Assembly: GCA_020851735.1 (NCBI GenBank)
Contig: JADZCD010000052.1
Span: 1 to 42,814 of the forward strand
DNA: 42,814 bases
DNA from: Phycisphaeraceae bacterium
Lineage (GTDB): Bacteria; Planctomycetota; Phycisphaerae; Phycisphaerales; Phycisphaeraceae
Direction: 5' to 3'
Positions 8,090-15,993 of the stretch are shown piece after piece. The notes under the pieces are model-generated. The model worked only from the letters and a program-made list of their open reading frames with translations, did no database searches and was not told the DNA's origin. Positions within the stretch are counted from its first letter, which is position 1, and every line of letters starts with the position of its first letter. The translations under genes were made by a program, and so were the position numbers.

Positions 8090-9310
8090 ATGACCCTATC
8101 CGGCCCGACGAAGTTGGACGCCGTGGTGTTCGGAGGCGGAGCGGCTGGATTGTGGCTCTTAGATGAGCTAAGGAGAAAGGGCTATCAGGCTGTCCTGTTG
8201 GAGAGCGGGGCGTTAGGCAGCGGGCAGACGATCGGATCGCAGGGGATCATCCACGGGGGCATGAAATATTCGTTGTCGGGGCTGGTGGACGCTTCGGCGA
8301 AGGCGATTCGCCTGATGCCGGAGCTGTGGCGGCGGTGCCTGGCGGGGGAAGGGCAACCGGATTTAAGCGACACGCGGATTCGGGCGCAGACCTGTCACCT
8401 GTGGCGGACCAAGACGCTGCGCTCGCGGCTGGGGCTTTCGGGAGCCAAGGCGGTGTTGCGGGTGGCGCCGGTGAAATTGCCCAAGACGGAGTGGCCTGAC
8501 GCGCTGCGGGGGGCGGGGGACGTGCTGCGGCTGGACGAACAGGTGATCGACCCGGCGAGCTTTTTGCAGGGCTTGGCGCAGCGGCACCGGGAGTTCATTC
8601 TGCAGATCGACGCGGCCAAGGGGTTGGATTTTTCCCATCGCGCCGGCGGGCCGGCGGGGGTGGTGGAGACGGTGTACCTGCGGCGGGCGGATTCCGGGCA
8701 GCGGCTGACGTTCCGCCCGCGGTTCCTGGTGCTGACGGCTGGCAAAGGCAACGGGGAATTACGGGAAAAGCTGGGGCTTTCGGCCGGGACGATGCAGATG
8801 CGCCCGCTGCACATGGCGGCGGTGCGGGGAAATCTGCCGGAGCTCAACGGGCACTGCGCGGACGGGGCCCACACGCGGGTGACGGTGACGACGGCGGACG
8901 ACGCGCAGGGGCGGCGGATCTGGCAGGTCGGCGGGCAGGTGTCCGAGGACGGCGTGGCGATGGAGCCGATGGATTTGATCCGGCATGCCCGCAAGGAACT
9001 GGAGGAGACGGTGACGGGGGTGGATTTAGGTTCGGTGGAGTGGATGACGTACCACGTAGTGCGCGCGGAAGTGGCGACGCCCACCGGCAAACGACCGGAG
9101 AGGGAATTCGCCGGTTGCGAGGGGAACGTGATCACAGCCTGGCCGACGAAACTGGTGCTGGCGCCGGTGCTGGCGGGAAGAGTGATGGAAATGCTCGGCC
9201 CGCCGGGAAAGGCGGAGCAGGGGGAAACCACCGGCTGGGCGGATTGGCCGCACCCGAAAGTAGCCAAATTACCTTGGGAGGCTGCCGAACAGTGGTACAA
9301 GCTCCCCTAG
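8090..9310 (+). CDS. FAD-dependent oxidoreductase (DAO/GlpD-like)
   Basis: A 406-residue flavoprotein. The N-terminal dinucleotide-binding fold is clear at about 8-40: VVFGGGAAGLWLLDELRRKG, then an acidic residue ending the second strand (VLLES). A second typical element is GSGQTIGSQGIIHGGMKYS, as in the DAO/glycerol-3-phosphate dehydrogenase superfamily. A later strand FRPRFLVLTAGKGNGELREKLG is the region closing the FAD site. The substrate is unknown. The ATG is preceded by GAGGGAGAG. Its 3' end overlaps the start of the aldo/keto reductase by 19 bases, so the two are probably cotranslated and may act in one redox pathway. There is no signal peptide. Confidence 0.85.
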   Translation: MTLSGPTKLDAVVFGGGAAGLWLLDELRRKGYQAVLLESGALGSGQTIGSQGIIHGGMKYSLSGLVDASAKAIRLMPELWRRCLAGEGQPDLSDTRIRAQTCHLWRTKTLRSRLGLSGAKAVLRVAPVKLPKTEWPDALRGAGDVLRLDEQVIDPASFLQGLAQRHREFILQIDAAKGLDFSHRAGGPAGVVETVYLRRADSGQRLTFRPRFLVLTAGKGNGELREKLGLSAGTMQMRPLHMAAVRGNLPELNGHCADGAHTRVTVTTADDAQGRRIWQVGGQVSEDGVAMEPMDLIRHARKELEETVTGVDLGSVEWMTYHVVRAEVATPTGKRPEREFAGCEGNVITAWPTKLVLAPVLAGRVMEMLGPPGKAEQGETTGWADWPHPKVAKLPWEAAEQWYKLP

Positions 9311-10062
9311 GCAAAACGGGCTTGCGGGTAAGCCCCATCGGTTTTGGCGCGTTTAAGATCGGCCGAAACCAAAATATTAAATATCCGCAAGACTATGCGC
9401 TACCCAGCGGGCAAGAGGTGGCGCGGCTGTTGGACGGGCTGCTGGAGCTGGGGGTGAATTTGATCGACACGGCGCCGGCGTATGGGGTGAGCGAGGAGCG
9501 GATCGGCGCGGCGCTGCGGGGGCGGCGGCGCGACGAATATGTGCTGGCGACGAAAGTGGGCGAGCGGTTCGCGGAGGGAAAATCGAGCTACGATTTTTCC
9601 GGCCCGGCGGTGCGGCAGAGCGTGGAGGAGAGTCTGCGGAAGCTGCGGACGGAGGCGGTGGATCTGTTGTTCATTCACTCCGACGGGCGGGACGTGGAGA
9701 TCCAGACGCAGACGGACATTGTGCCGACGCTGCTGGAATTAAAGAAGGCGGGCAAAACGCGGGGCATCGGGCTGTCGGGCAAGACGGCAGAGGGGGCGCA
9801 GATGGCGCTGGCGTGGGCGGACGCGATCGCGGTGGAATATCACCTGGAAGAACAGCGCTGCGGGGCGGTCATGGCGGAAGCGGCCAGGCAAGGCGTGGGG
9901 GTGGTGGTGAAGAAGGGACTGGCGTCGGGGCATCTGGACGCTCAGAAAGCGGTGGAATTTGTGTTAGGCAACGCGGCGGTGGGAAGCCTGCTGGTGGGGA
10001 CGTTGAACTTGGAACACATGCGGCAGAACATTGCCGCGGCGGAAAAAGCGCGGGGGGTGTAG
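9292..10062 (+). CDS. aldo/keto reductase
   Basis: NAD(P)H-dependent oxidoreductase with a TIM barrel, 256 residues, slightly short for the family. The start of the barrel is LGKTGLRVSPIGFGAFKIG. The catalytic tetrad is present in order: Asp and Tyr in LIDTAPAYGVSEERIG, Lys in YVLATKVGER, His in VDLLFIHSDGRD. The C-terminal cofactor region is VGSLLVGTLNLEHMRQNI. The frame stays open upstream, but the GTG at 9292 has GGGAGG about 10 bases before it and begins exactly at the domain, so it overlaps the FAD oxidoreductase by 19 bases. The substrate cannot be told. Confidence 0.9.
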   Translation: MVQAPLGKTGLRVSPIGFGAFKIGRNQNIKYPQDYALPSGQEVARLLDGLLELGVNLIDTAPAYGVSEERIGAALRGRRRDEYVLATKVGERFAEGKSSYDFSGPAVRQSVEESLRKLRTEAVDLLFIHSDGRDVEIQTQTDIVPTLLELKKAGKTRGIGLSGKTAEGAQMALAWADAIAVEYHLEEQRCGAVMAEAARQGVGVVVKKGLASGHLDAQKAVEFVLGNAAVGSLLVGTLNLEHMRQNIAAAEKARGV

Positions 10063-10105
10063 GCCAGGGGGGCACCCGGCGATTGGCCGCTGGCACGCGA
10101 GGCAT

Positions 10106-10147
10106 GCACACAGCAGCCTTCGGCTCCCCCGGAAGTGCTGTGTGGCA
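10106..10147. repeat. second copy of the CACACAGCA / TGCTGTGTG inverted repeat
   Basis: The arms GCACACAGCA and TGCTGTGTGGCAC are the same as at 1789-1820, but the loop differs and includes CCCCCGGAAGTG, a reverse-strand copy of the dispersed CTTCCGGGGG word. Confidence 0.65.
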
Positions 10148-10211
10148 CGCGCGCGACAGGGGGGCGACTAAGAAATCGCCCAGGGAAGGAATCCTTGGGG
10201 TTTTAAGACGA

Positions 10212-10233
10212 CCCAGGCATGGCGATGCCTGGG
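10212..10233. repeat. short perfect hairpin, GGCG loop
   Basis: A 9-bp stem (CCCAGGCAT / ATGCCTGGG) with a GGCG tetraloop. Same architecture as the hairpins near position 1-171. Confidence 0.7.
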
Positions 10234-10359
10234 CTTGGCAAGATACGCTGACGCCTTGTGACAAAGTTGAAGCGGGGGATACGTCAGCAGACCCGCAACT
10301 TGCGAAGGGAAGCTGCGGCGGTCAACATACTCCGCCTAAACCTTGGAGAAAGAGGAAAC

Positions 10360-12321
10360 ATGCTGGTGGCCAACAAGAACGATTCAACTACGCAAACGGT
10401 GGACCCAAGCCTCACGCAGCGGGAAAAGATTCCCACGCTGGTCTACGCCCAGGCCCGGGAGGCGAGCCTGGCGGTGGCCAAGGAAATCGCGCATCTGATG
10501 CGCCAGCGGGCGGCGGAGGGCAAAAAATGCGTGCTGGGGCTGGCCACGGGGTCCACGCCGGTGGGGGTGTATGACCAGCTGGTGCGGATGCATCAGGAAG
10601 AAGGGTTGTCATTTAAGAACGTGGTGACGTTCAACCTGGATGAATATTTTCCGATGCGCCCGGACGAACTGCAGAGCTATCGGCGGTTCATGCGCGAGCA
10701 TTTGTTTGACCGGGTGGACATCGACCCGGAGGCGATTCACCTGCCCGACGGCACGCTGGCGGTCGAGCAGGTGGTCGAGCATTGCCGGTGGTACGAGCAG
10801 CAGATCCAGAAGGCGGGGGGGATTGACCTGCAGATTCTGGGCATCGGGCGCACGGGGCACATCGGGTTCAACGAGCCGGGCTCGGGGCGGGGCAGCCGGA
10901 CGAGGCTGATCACGCTGGACCGGGTGACGAGGCTGGACGCGGCCAGCGACTTTTTCGGGGAAGAAAATGTGCCGCGGCGGGCGATCACGCTGGGCGTGGG
11001 GACGATTCTGGACGCGCGGCGGGTGGTGCTGATCGCCTTCGGCGAGCACAAGGCGCCGGTGATCGCCCAGGCGGTGGAGGGGGAAGTGACGGCGTCGGTG
11101 GCGGCCAGCTTCCTGCAGGCGCATCCGAACGCGCAGGTGATTCTGGACATGGCGTCGGCGACAGAATTGACGCGGCGCAAGAGTCCGTGGCTCTTAGGGC
11201 ACGTGGACTGGGACACCAGGCTGATCCGCAAGGCGGTGATCTGGCTGGCCCGCAAGCTGGACAAACCGATTTTGAAGCTGACCGACGAAGACTACAACGA
11301 GTCAGGGCTGCAGGACCTCTTGGCGGACCACGGCCCGGCGTACGACATCAACATCGTGGTGTTCCGTTCCCTGCAGGACACGATCACGGGCTGGCCGGGC
11401 GGCAAGCCGGCCAAGGCGCTGCGCCCGGGCGATCGGCGGCGGACGGGCGACGAGATCTTCCCCAAGCGGGCGATGATTTTTTCGCCGCACCCGGACGACG
11501 ACGTGATTTCGATGGGTGGCACGCTGCAGCGGCTGGTGGACCAGGGGCACGAGGTGCACGTGGCGTATCAGACGTCGGGGAACATCGCGGTGTTCGACGA
11601 CGACGCCATTCGCTTCGCGGACTTCGCGGCGGAGTTCAATCAAGCCTTCGGCTTTGACAGCGATCGCTCGGCGCAGCTGGACAAGCACATCGAGGAATTT
11701 TTGAAGAACAAGCAGCCGGGGCAGGTGGACAGCGACGAGGTGCAGAAGATCAAGAGCCTGATCCGCCGGGGCGAGGCGCGGTCGGCGGCGCGTTACTGCG
11801 GGCTTAAGCCACAGAACGTGCACTTTCTGGACATGCCGTTCTATGAAACCGGGCGGGTGCGGAAGAAACCGCTGAGCGAAGCGGACATTCAGATCATCGT
11901 GGAGCTGCTGGAAAAGACGCAGCCGCACCAGATTTACGCGGCGGGCGATTTGTCCGACCCGCACGGCACGCATCGCACGTGCCTGGCGGCGATCCTGCAG
12001 GCGCTGGTACGCCTTAAGAGCCAGCCGTGGATGAGCCAGTGCGAGGTGTGGCTGTACCGCGGGGCGTGGCAGGAATGGGAGCCGGAGAACATCGAGATGG
12101 CCGTGCCGCTTTCGCCGCAGGAATTGTTGCGCAAGCGCAACGCGATCTTCAAGCACGAATCGCAGAAGGACAAGGCGCTGTTCCCGGGTCTGGACACGCG
12201 CGAATTCTGGCAGCGGGCGGAAGACCGCAACCGGGCGACGGCCAAGCTGTACGATCGGCTGGGGTTGGCGGAATACGAAGCGATCGAGGGTTTTGTGAGC
12301 TGGGACGGCAAGGTGGATTAA
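10360..12321 (+). CDS. nagB: glucosamine-6-phosphate deaminase fused to a PIG-L/LmbE deacetylase-like domain
   Basis: A two-domain protein of 653 residues. Residues about 25-290 are a NagB-type isomerase/deaminase: GLATGSTPVGVYDQL (phosphate loop), FNLDEYF with D94 as the likely general base, and GIGRTGHIGFNEPGS (161-175) with H167. Residues about 370-640 are a PIG-L/LmbE domain with the zinc motif SPHPDDD (375-381) and DPHGTHRT further on. NagB converts glucosamine-6-phosphate to fructose-6-phosphate and ammonia; PIG-L domains usually remove N-acetyl groups, so one chain might join deacetylation and deamination. Similar fusions are known in Bacteroidetes and Planctomycetes. ATG start with AGAGGAAAC directly upstream. 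The next gene, 48 bases on, encodes an isomerase-like protein. Confidence 0.92.
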   Translation: MLVANKNDSTTQTVDPSLTQREKIPTLVYAQAREASLAVAKEIAHLMRQRAAEGKKCVLGLATGSTPVGVYDQLVRMHQEEGLSFKNVVTFNLDEYFPMRPDELQSYRRFMREHLFDRVDIDPEAIHLPDGTLAVEQVVEHCRWYEQQIQKAGGIDLQILGIGRTGHIGFNEPGSGRGSRTRLITLDRVTRLDAASDFFGEENVPRRAITLGVGTILDARRVVLIAFGEHKAPVIAQAVEGEVTASVAASFLQAHPNAQVILDMASATELTRRKSPWLLGHVDWDTRLIRKAVIWLARKLDKPILKLTDEDYNESGLQDLLADHGPAYDINIVVFRSLQDTITGWPGGKPAKALRPGDRRRTGDEIFPKRAMIFSPHPDDDVISMGGTLQRLVDQGHEVHVAYQTSGNIAVFDDDAIRFADFAAEFNQAFGFDSDRSAQLDKHIEEFLKNKQPGQVDSDEVQKIKSLIRRGEARSAARYCGLKPQNVHFLDMPFYETGRVRKKPLSEADIQIIVELLEKTQPHQIYAAGDLSDPHGTHRTCLAAILQALVRLKSQPWMSQCEVWLYRGAWQEWEPENIEMAVPLSPQELLRKRNAIFKHESQKDKALFPGLDTREFWQRAEDRNRATAKLYDRLGLAEYEAIEGFVSWDGKVD

Positions 12322-12369
12322 GATCGGGCGTGGACGGGTACGCAGCTAAAAGCGGGAAAGGGACAGGCC

Positions 12370-13224
12370 ATGGCAGCGCTGAAGGTCGAGCAACTGGGCG
12401 TGTGCAGCTGGTCGATGCACCCTAAGAGCGCCGCGGACCTGGCGGAACAGGTGCGGGCGGTGGGTTTGCAGAAGGTGCAACTGGCGTTGAATCCCGTCGC
12501 GGATGACGTGAAAAACTGGGGCCAAGTGCAGCAGGAATTAAGCAAGGCGGGCATCGCGATCGGGTCGGGCATGTTCGGGTGCGCGCAAGAAGACTATTCG
12601 ACGCTGGAATCTATCCGGCGCACGGGCGGATTCATGCCCGACGACACGTGGGAGAAGAACCAGGCGATCGCCAAGCAGGCGGCGGCCACGGCGGCGGGGT
12701 TGGGGTTAACGCTGGTCAGCACGCACGCGGGATTCCTGCCGGAGGACGTGGCCGGCGCCGAGCACGAGAAGGCGCTGCAGCGGGTGATCGCGGTGGCGAA
12801 GATTTTCGCGGACAAGAAGCTTACGCTGCTGTTTGAGACGGGGCAGGAAGACGCCCGCACGCTGGTTGATTTCATGCAAACGCTGCGGAAGCGCGGGGTG
12901 TCGAACGTGGGGGTGAATTTCGATCCGGCGAACATGATTCTTTATGACAAGGGCGATCCGATCCGGTCGCTGGGGCAACTGCTGGCGTATGTGCGACAGG
13001 TGCACATCAAGGACGCGGTGAAGACGACGCAGCCGGGGACGTGGGGCAACGAAGTGAGCGTGGGTCAGGGGCAAGTGGATTGGCCAGCCTTCGTGGAGAC
13101 GCTGGCGCAGGGGAATTTTGCGGGGGGGATGATGATCGAGCGGGAAGCAGGCGCGCAGCGGGGGGCGGACATTCGGCAGGCGGTAAATCATCTGGGCAAG
13201 CTGCTGGGCAAGAGCGCGGAATGA
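12370..13224 (+). CDS. sugar phosphate isomerase/epimerase-like TIM-barrel protein
   Basis: Xylose-isomerase-like TIM barrel (AP endonuclease 2 superfamily), 284 residues. Visible family features are the opening strand LGVCSWSM, the strand LTLVSTHAGFLPED, the metal-ligand glutamate strand LLFETGQED, VGVNFDPANM, YVRQVHIKDA with the usual His and Asp, and GGMMIEREAG with the final glutamate. Reactions in this family range from sugar isomerisation to inosose dehydration, so the substrate is open. It sits 48 bases after nagB in the same direction and is followed by an intrinsic terminator at 13291-13314, so the two probably form one transcription unit. ATG start; the ribosome binding site (GGGAAAGGGACAGG) is loose. 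Confidence 0.85.
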   Translation: MAALKVEQLGVCSWSMHPKSAADLAEQVRAVGLQKVQLALNPVADDVKNWGQVQQELSKAGIAIGSGMFGCAQEDYSTLESIRRTGGFMPDDTWEKNQAIAKQAAATAAGLGLTLVSTHAGFLPEDVAGAEHEKALQRVIAVAKIFADKKLTLLFETGQEDARTLVDFMQTLRKRGVSNVGVNFDPANMILYDKGDPIRSLGQLLAYVRQVHIKDAVKTTQPGTWGNEVSVGQGQVDWPAFVETLAQGNFAGGMMIEREAGAQRGADIRQAVNHLGKLLGKSAE

Positions 13225-13290
13225 GGGCTGGGCGGGGGTGTGATTTTTGCTGACCAAGCGAAACGAACATCGTTGACCGATCGCGTGCAG

Positions 13291-13314
13291 AGGGCCTAAA
13301 AAGGCCCTTTTTTC
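13291..13314 (+). terminator. intrinsic terminator of the nagB unit
   Basis: A 7-bp stem AGGGCCT / AGGCCCT with an AAAA loop runs directly into TTTTTT, 66 bases after the isomerase-like gene. This is a standard Rho-independent terminator. Confidence 0.88.
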
Positions 13315-13349
13315 ATGCCCGCGCGGGGGGCCTGGCAAAATGGGGGTAA

Positions 13350-13453
13350 TACGGATTGCGGTAGTCACGCAGGCGAAAAACCGCTTGCTCACCCGGCTGG
13401 CGGAGCGGCTGGGCTTTTTTCACGCCTGCGGTATTTTCACAGGGCGCATAAGG
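13350..13453 (+). repeat. dispersed ~90-bp element, copy 1 (conserved GGAG hairpin)
   Basis: The core hairpin is CCCGGCTG-GCGGAG-CGGCTGGG (13392-13413) followed by CTTTTTT. Flanks GCTTGCTCAC on the left and CGCCTGCGG..TTTTCAC on the right are shared with copy 2 (25950-26045) and partly with copy 3 (37062-37130). Stem changes relative to the other copies keep pairing (G-T and T-G wobbles), so structure is conserved. Confidence 0.75.
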
Positions 13454-13485
13454 GCTGAAAAAAGGGAAGAAAAGCTCACGAAAAA

Positions 13486-13518
13486 TTTACTGGGCGGCCC
13501 CTGGTTGTACGATATAAT
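13486..13518 (+). promoter_or_regulatory. promoter of the 6S-like RNA
   Basis: A perfect -10 box TATAAT lies at 13513-13518. The best -35 candidate, TTTACT at 13486-13491, has a long 21-base spacer, so the -35 is uncertain. The predicted start, about 13525, falls just before the closing stem of the RNA. Confidence 0.65.
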
Positions 13519-13524
13519 GAAGGC

Positions 13525-13785
13525 GTCGCAAGTGAAGATCTGTTCTCGGCAGTGGGACCTGTTCTGCGCGTGTGCATTTGTTCGAACCGATAAGAACCCC
13601 ATAGGGAGCTGGCAATCGGGCACAATAGTCAAGCCACCTACGAGTGGAAGACTGGGATGCCCCGACGACGCGCCCACGTGATCTTGGGGTTCGAACAAAT
13701 CCGCCAGAGCAGGTCCCTGTGCCGAGGAAGATCCACTGCTCCGCCAAGGACGGCCCGCCACCCTGTGCGGGCCGTAACTTTTTTA
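13525..13785 (+). ncRNA. ssrS: 6S-like regulatory RNA
   Basis: 6S RNA mimics an open promoter and binds housekeeping RNA polymerase. Here a roughly 200-nt RNA folds into one long interrupted hairpin. The closing stem pairs CTCGGCA (from about 13545) with TGCCGAG, and GGGACCTG with CAGGTCCC. An inner stem pairs TTTGTTCGAACC (about 13578) with GGTTCGAACAAA. The segment GAACCGATAAGAACC resembles the GAGCCGATA stretch on the 5' side of the E. coli central bubble, and CTTGGGGTTCGA resembles its 3' side. A strong -10 box lies upstream and a terminator at 13750-13785. The mature ends are estimated; no covariance model was run. Confidence 0.78.
13750..13785 (+). terminator. intrinsic terminator of the 6S-like RNA
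   Basis: A 9-bp GC-rich stem (ACGGCCCGC / GCGGGCCGT) with an 8-base loop is followed by AACTTTTTT. It ends the small RNA 36 bases before cysE. Confidence 0.9.
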
Positions 13786-13801
13786 AGCGGGCGAGCGCAT
13801 C

Positions 13802-13807
13802 TATACT
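13802..13807 (+). promoter_or_regulatory. -10 box of a nearly leaderless cysE promoter
   Basis: TATACT lies 13 bases before the cysE ATG, so the transcript would start only about 7 bases before it. There is no Shine-Dalgarno sequence. The -35 position is occupied by the T-tract of the preceding terminator and is weak. Confidence 0.45.
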
Positions 13808-13820
13808 AAGCCGACGCACC

Positions 13821-14927
13821 ATGGAGAAAGCCTCCGCCCAACTCGTGATTTCGAACCTGGTCGACCGGCTGGTGGAAAGCTATCTGGCGGACCCCGGCAC
13901 GCACCACTTGGACTCGGTGTTTCTGCCCAACCGGGCGAAAGTCATCGAGGCGATCGAGCTATTGCGTCAGATCGTGTTTCCCGGATTCTTTGACGATCGG
14001 CGGCTGAGCTCGGCGGCGGTGCACGATCACGCGGCGGGATTGTTGGAAGAGGTTCGCAAGCTGCTTTATGAACAGACGCGGCAGGCGCTGCGCTACCGGC
14101 AGAAGGTGGCCAACGGACGGGGGACAAGTCCGCAGGAGACGGAAAATGCGGGGAACCCCCCGTCTGAGCCGGGGGCTGACGAGCTGGGGGCGAATCCGGG
14201 GGCGGGGGGCGATACACCGCTTGCTGACGCGCGCGGCTCGTTGTCGCCTTTACTTCCGGGGGCGGGGCTTCCGGGGGTTCCGGGGGGGGGAGTGGATCAG
14301 AAGGCTGAGCACATTGTGGAGGCGATTCTGACGCAATTGCCGGAGATTCGGCGGATGCTGGCCCTGGACGTGCAGGCGGCGTTCGACGGCGATCCGGCTG
14401 CCACCAGCACGGACGAAATTATCTTCTGCTATCCGGGCCTGGGCGTGATCTTTGTCCATCGCGTGGCTCATGAGTTCTGGAAGCTGCAGGTGCCGCTGCT
14501 GCCGCGGATGATGTCCGAATACGCGCACATGCGCACGGGGGTGGATATTCATCCGGGGGCGGAGATCGGCGAGTCGTTTTTCATTGATCATGCCAGCGGC
14601 GTGGTGATCGGGGAGACCAGCAGGATCGGCAACCGGGTAAAGATTTACCAGGGCGTGACGCTGGGAGCTCTTTCGACCAAGGGGGGCCAGGCCTGGCGGG
14701 GGCGCAAGCGGCACCCGACGATTGAGGACGACGTGACGATCTATCCGAATGCCACGATCCTGGGCGGGGACACGGTGATCGGGCGCGGGTGCGTGGTCAA
14801 CGGCGGCGTGTTCATCACGCAATCGATACCCCCCTACTACACCGTGGGCATCAAGCACCCGGAATTGAATCTGCGCGCCCACCGCGCCCCGGCCCCCGCC
14901 CCCGGAAGCGAAGACACCGGAAGTTAG
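13821..14927 (+). CDS. cysE: serine O-acetyltransferase
   Basis: Acetylates serine to O-acetylserine, the precursor of cysteine. 368 residues. The N-terminal helical region (1-95) is followed by a Gly/Pro-rich low-complexity stretch (about 98-160), a second helical part, and the left-handed beta-helix (about 235-350): VDIHPGAEIGESFFIDH and GVVIGETSRIGNRVKIYQGV, with the conserved catalytic histidines. The length exceeds the usual 270-320 because of the linker, whose DNA (about 14130-14295) is built from CTTCCGGGGG words. The ATG follows the 6S-like RNA terminator and has no Shine-Dalgarno sequence. Gene assignment is firm; whether the linker is structured is unknown. Confidence 0.93.
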   Translation: MEKASAQLVISNLVDRLVESYLADPGTHHLDSVFLPNRAKVIEAIELLRQIVFPGFFDDRRLSSAAVHDHAAGLLEEVRKLLYEQTRQALRYRQKVANGRGTSPQETENAGNPPSEPGADELGANPGAGGDTPLADARGSLSPLLPGAGLPGVPGGGVDQKAEHIVEAILTQLPEIRRMLALDVQAAFDGDPAATSTDEIIFCYPGLGVIFVHRVAHEFWKLQVPLLPRMMSEYAHMRTGVDIHPGAEIGESFFIDHASGVVIGETSRIGNRVKIYQGVTLGALSTKGGQAWRGRKRHPTIEDDVTIYPNATILGGDTVIGRGCVVNGGVFITQSIPPYYTVGIKHPELNLRAHRAPAPAPGSEDTGS

Positions 14928-14983
14928 TTCCCCCGGAAGTGAAGTCCTCCGGAATTGAAGACGCCTGGAAGTTTGAGAACCGG

Positions 14984-15010
14984 GCCCAGGGATTTCTTCC
15001 CTGGGCTTTA
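14984..15010. repeat. CCCAGGGA hairpin, copy 1 of an identical 27-base repeat
   Basis: A 9-bp stem (GCCCAGGGA / TCCCTGGGC) with a TTTCT loop followed by TTTA. The 27 bases are identical to 15994-16020. A related hairpin with a different loop is the probable hppA terminator at 38484-38516. Confidence 0.8.
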
Positions 15011-15038
15011 GAATTGCCCCCGGAAGTCAGCGGATTAC

Positions 15039-15056
15039 CCGCGGCTCGCGCCGCGG
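15039..15056. repeat. short perfect hairpin, TCGC loop
   Basis: A 7-bp stem (CCGCGGC / GCCGCGG) with a TCGC loop in the non-coding gap after cysE. Confidence 0.55.
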
Positions 15057-15174
15057 CTTGCGGAACCAAGAGTGACGGGGGAGAGCCGGGGGTGAGAGGG
15101 AGGGGGAAATCAAGGACCAAGTGATCGTTATTCGATATCTACCCCTGGCGGGGAGATGGAGCCTATGATTGCGC

Positions 15175-15864
15175 ATGAGCATGGTGTGTGACATTGATTT
15201 CGCCAAGGCCATGCCGGTGTTTCCGCTGCCGCGGTGCGTGTTGTTGCCGCATGCCACGGTGCCGTTGCACGTGTTTGAGCCACGCTACCGGCAGATGACG
15301 GCGCACGCGCTGGCGGCGGACAAGCTGGTGGCGATGGCGGTGTTCGAGGGGCAGTTGTGGAAAAGCGATTACCACGGACAGCCGCCGCTGCGCCCGCACG
15401 TGTGCGTGGGGTACATCGTGCGGCACGAACGGCTGCCGGACGGGCGGTTTAACCTGCTGCTGCAGGGCATCTGCCGGGCGAAGATCACACGCGAGACTAT
15501 TTCCAAGCCGTACCGCAAGGCGCTGCTTGAGCCGACGGAGACAGCGTCGGTCATGGAGATCGATCTGGCGGAGGACAGGGAGAAATTGGAGAAGCTGCTG
15601 CGCGACGCCCAGCTGCGGGAGCTGTCACGCGTCAGCGCGATCCAGAATCTGGTGGATCCGCAGATTCCCACGGCAGCGCTGGTGGACGTGGCGATCGCCA
15701 CGATCTGCGGCAACGCGGAGGAGCAGTATGCCATGCTCGCGGAAGCCAACGGCGTCAAGCGGGCGCAATGGCTGATCGAACACCTGCGGCAGACGCGGCA
15801 AACGCTGCGGCTGGCGGCGCAGCTGGGGACGGGGTGGCTGGATGAGGAGTTGTCGAATAATTAG
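15175..15864 (+). CDS. Lon N-terminal (substrate-binding) domain protein
   Basis: A 229-residue protein with the Lon protease N-terminal domain but no AAA or protease domain. The opening FPLPRCVLLPHATVPLHVFEPRYRQM is the family hallmark (beta strand, LPG-like turn, hFE.RY). Later strands VCVGYIVRHERLPDGRFNLLLQGICRAKI complete the PUA-like fold, followed by a helical region (about 130-225). Stand-alone Lon-N proteins are widespread and their role is mostly unknown. The start is one of two closely spaced ATGs (15175 or 15181) after a GGAGATGGAG; a TTG at 15169 is also in frame. Neighbours give no functional hint. Confidence 0.85.
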   Translation: MSMVCDIDFAKAMPVFPLPRCVLLPHATVPLHVFEPRYRQMTAHALAADKLVAMAVFEGQLWKSDYHGQPPLRPHVCVGYIVRHERLPDGRFNLLLQGICRAKITRETISKPYRKALLEPTETASVMEIDLAEDREKLEKLLRDAQLRELSRVSAIQNLVDPQIPTAALVDVAIATICGNAEEQYAMLAEANGVKRAQWLIEHLRQTRQTLRLAAQLGTGWLDEELSNN

Positions 15865-15918
15865 GGGGCGGGGATGGGGGGCTGGGGTCTGGGGTAGAAA
15901 ACAGAATGATGCGGTGGT

Positions 15919-15953
15919 GGCATTCGGCATTCGACACTCGGCATTCGGCATTC
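15919..15953 (+). repeat. heptamer repeat GGCATTC (5 units)
   Basis: Five heptamers in tandem: GGCATTC, GGCATTC, GACACTC, GGCATTC, GGCATTC. The variant third unit GACACTC also occurs in the reverse-strand copy near 24810-24840, so the two places share an origin. It lies between the Lon-N gene and uvrD. Confidence 0.8.
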
Positions 15954-15993
15954 GGGGAATCGCGGCAGCATTGTGCCGGCGGAGCTTGGAGGG

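Larger units (their letters stand above)
10063..10359. other. intergenic stretch rich in hairpins
   Basis: About 300 bases without a gene. It contains the CACACAGCA inverted repeat (10106-10147), an imperfect CCCAGGGA hairpin near 10178-10198, and a perfect hairpin at 10212-10233. No strong promoter for nagB was identified. Confidence 0.6.

Noticed and set aside
10258..10359. Upstream extension of the NagB fusion
   Set aside because: A clear AGAGGAAAC ribosome binding site precedes the ATG at 10360, and the upstream residues show no NagB similarity.
13340..13681. 113-residue frame over the 6S-like RNA
   Set aside because: It overlaps a repeat hairpin, a promoter and a structured RNA and has no start signal.
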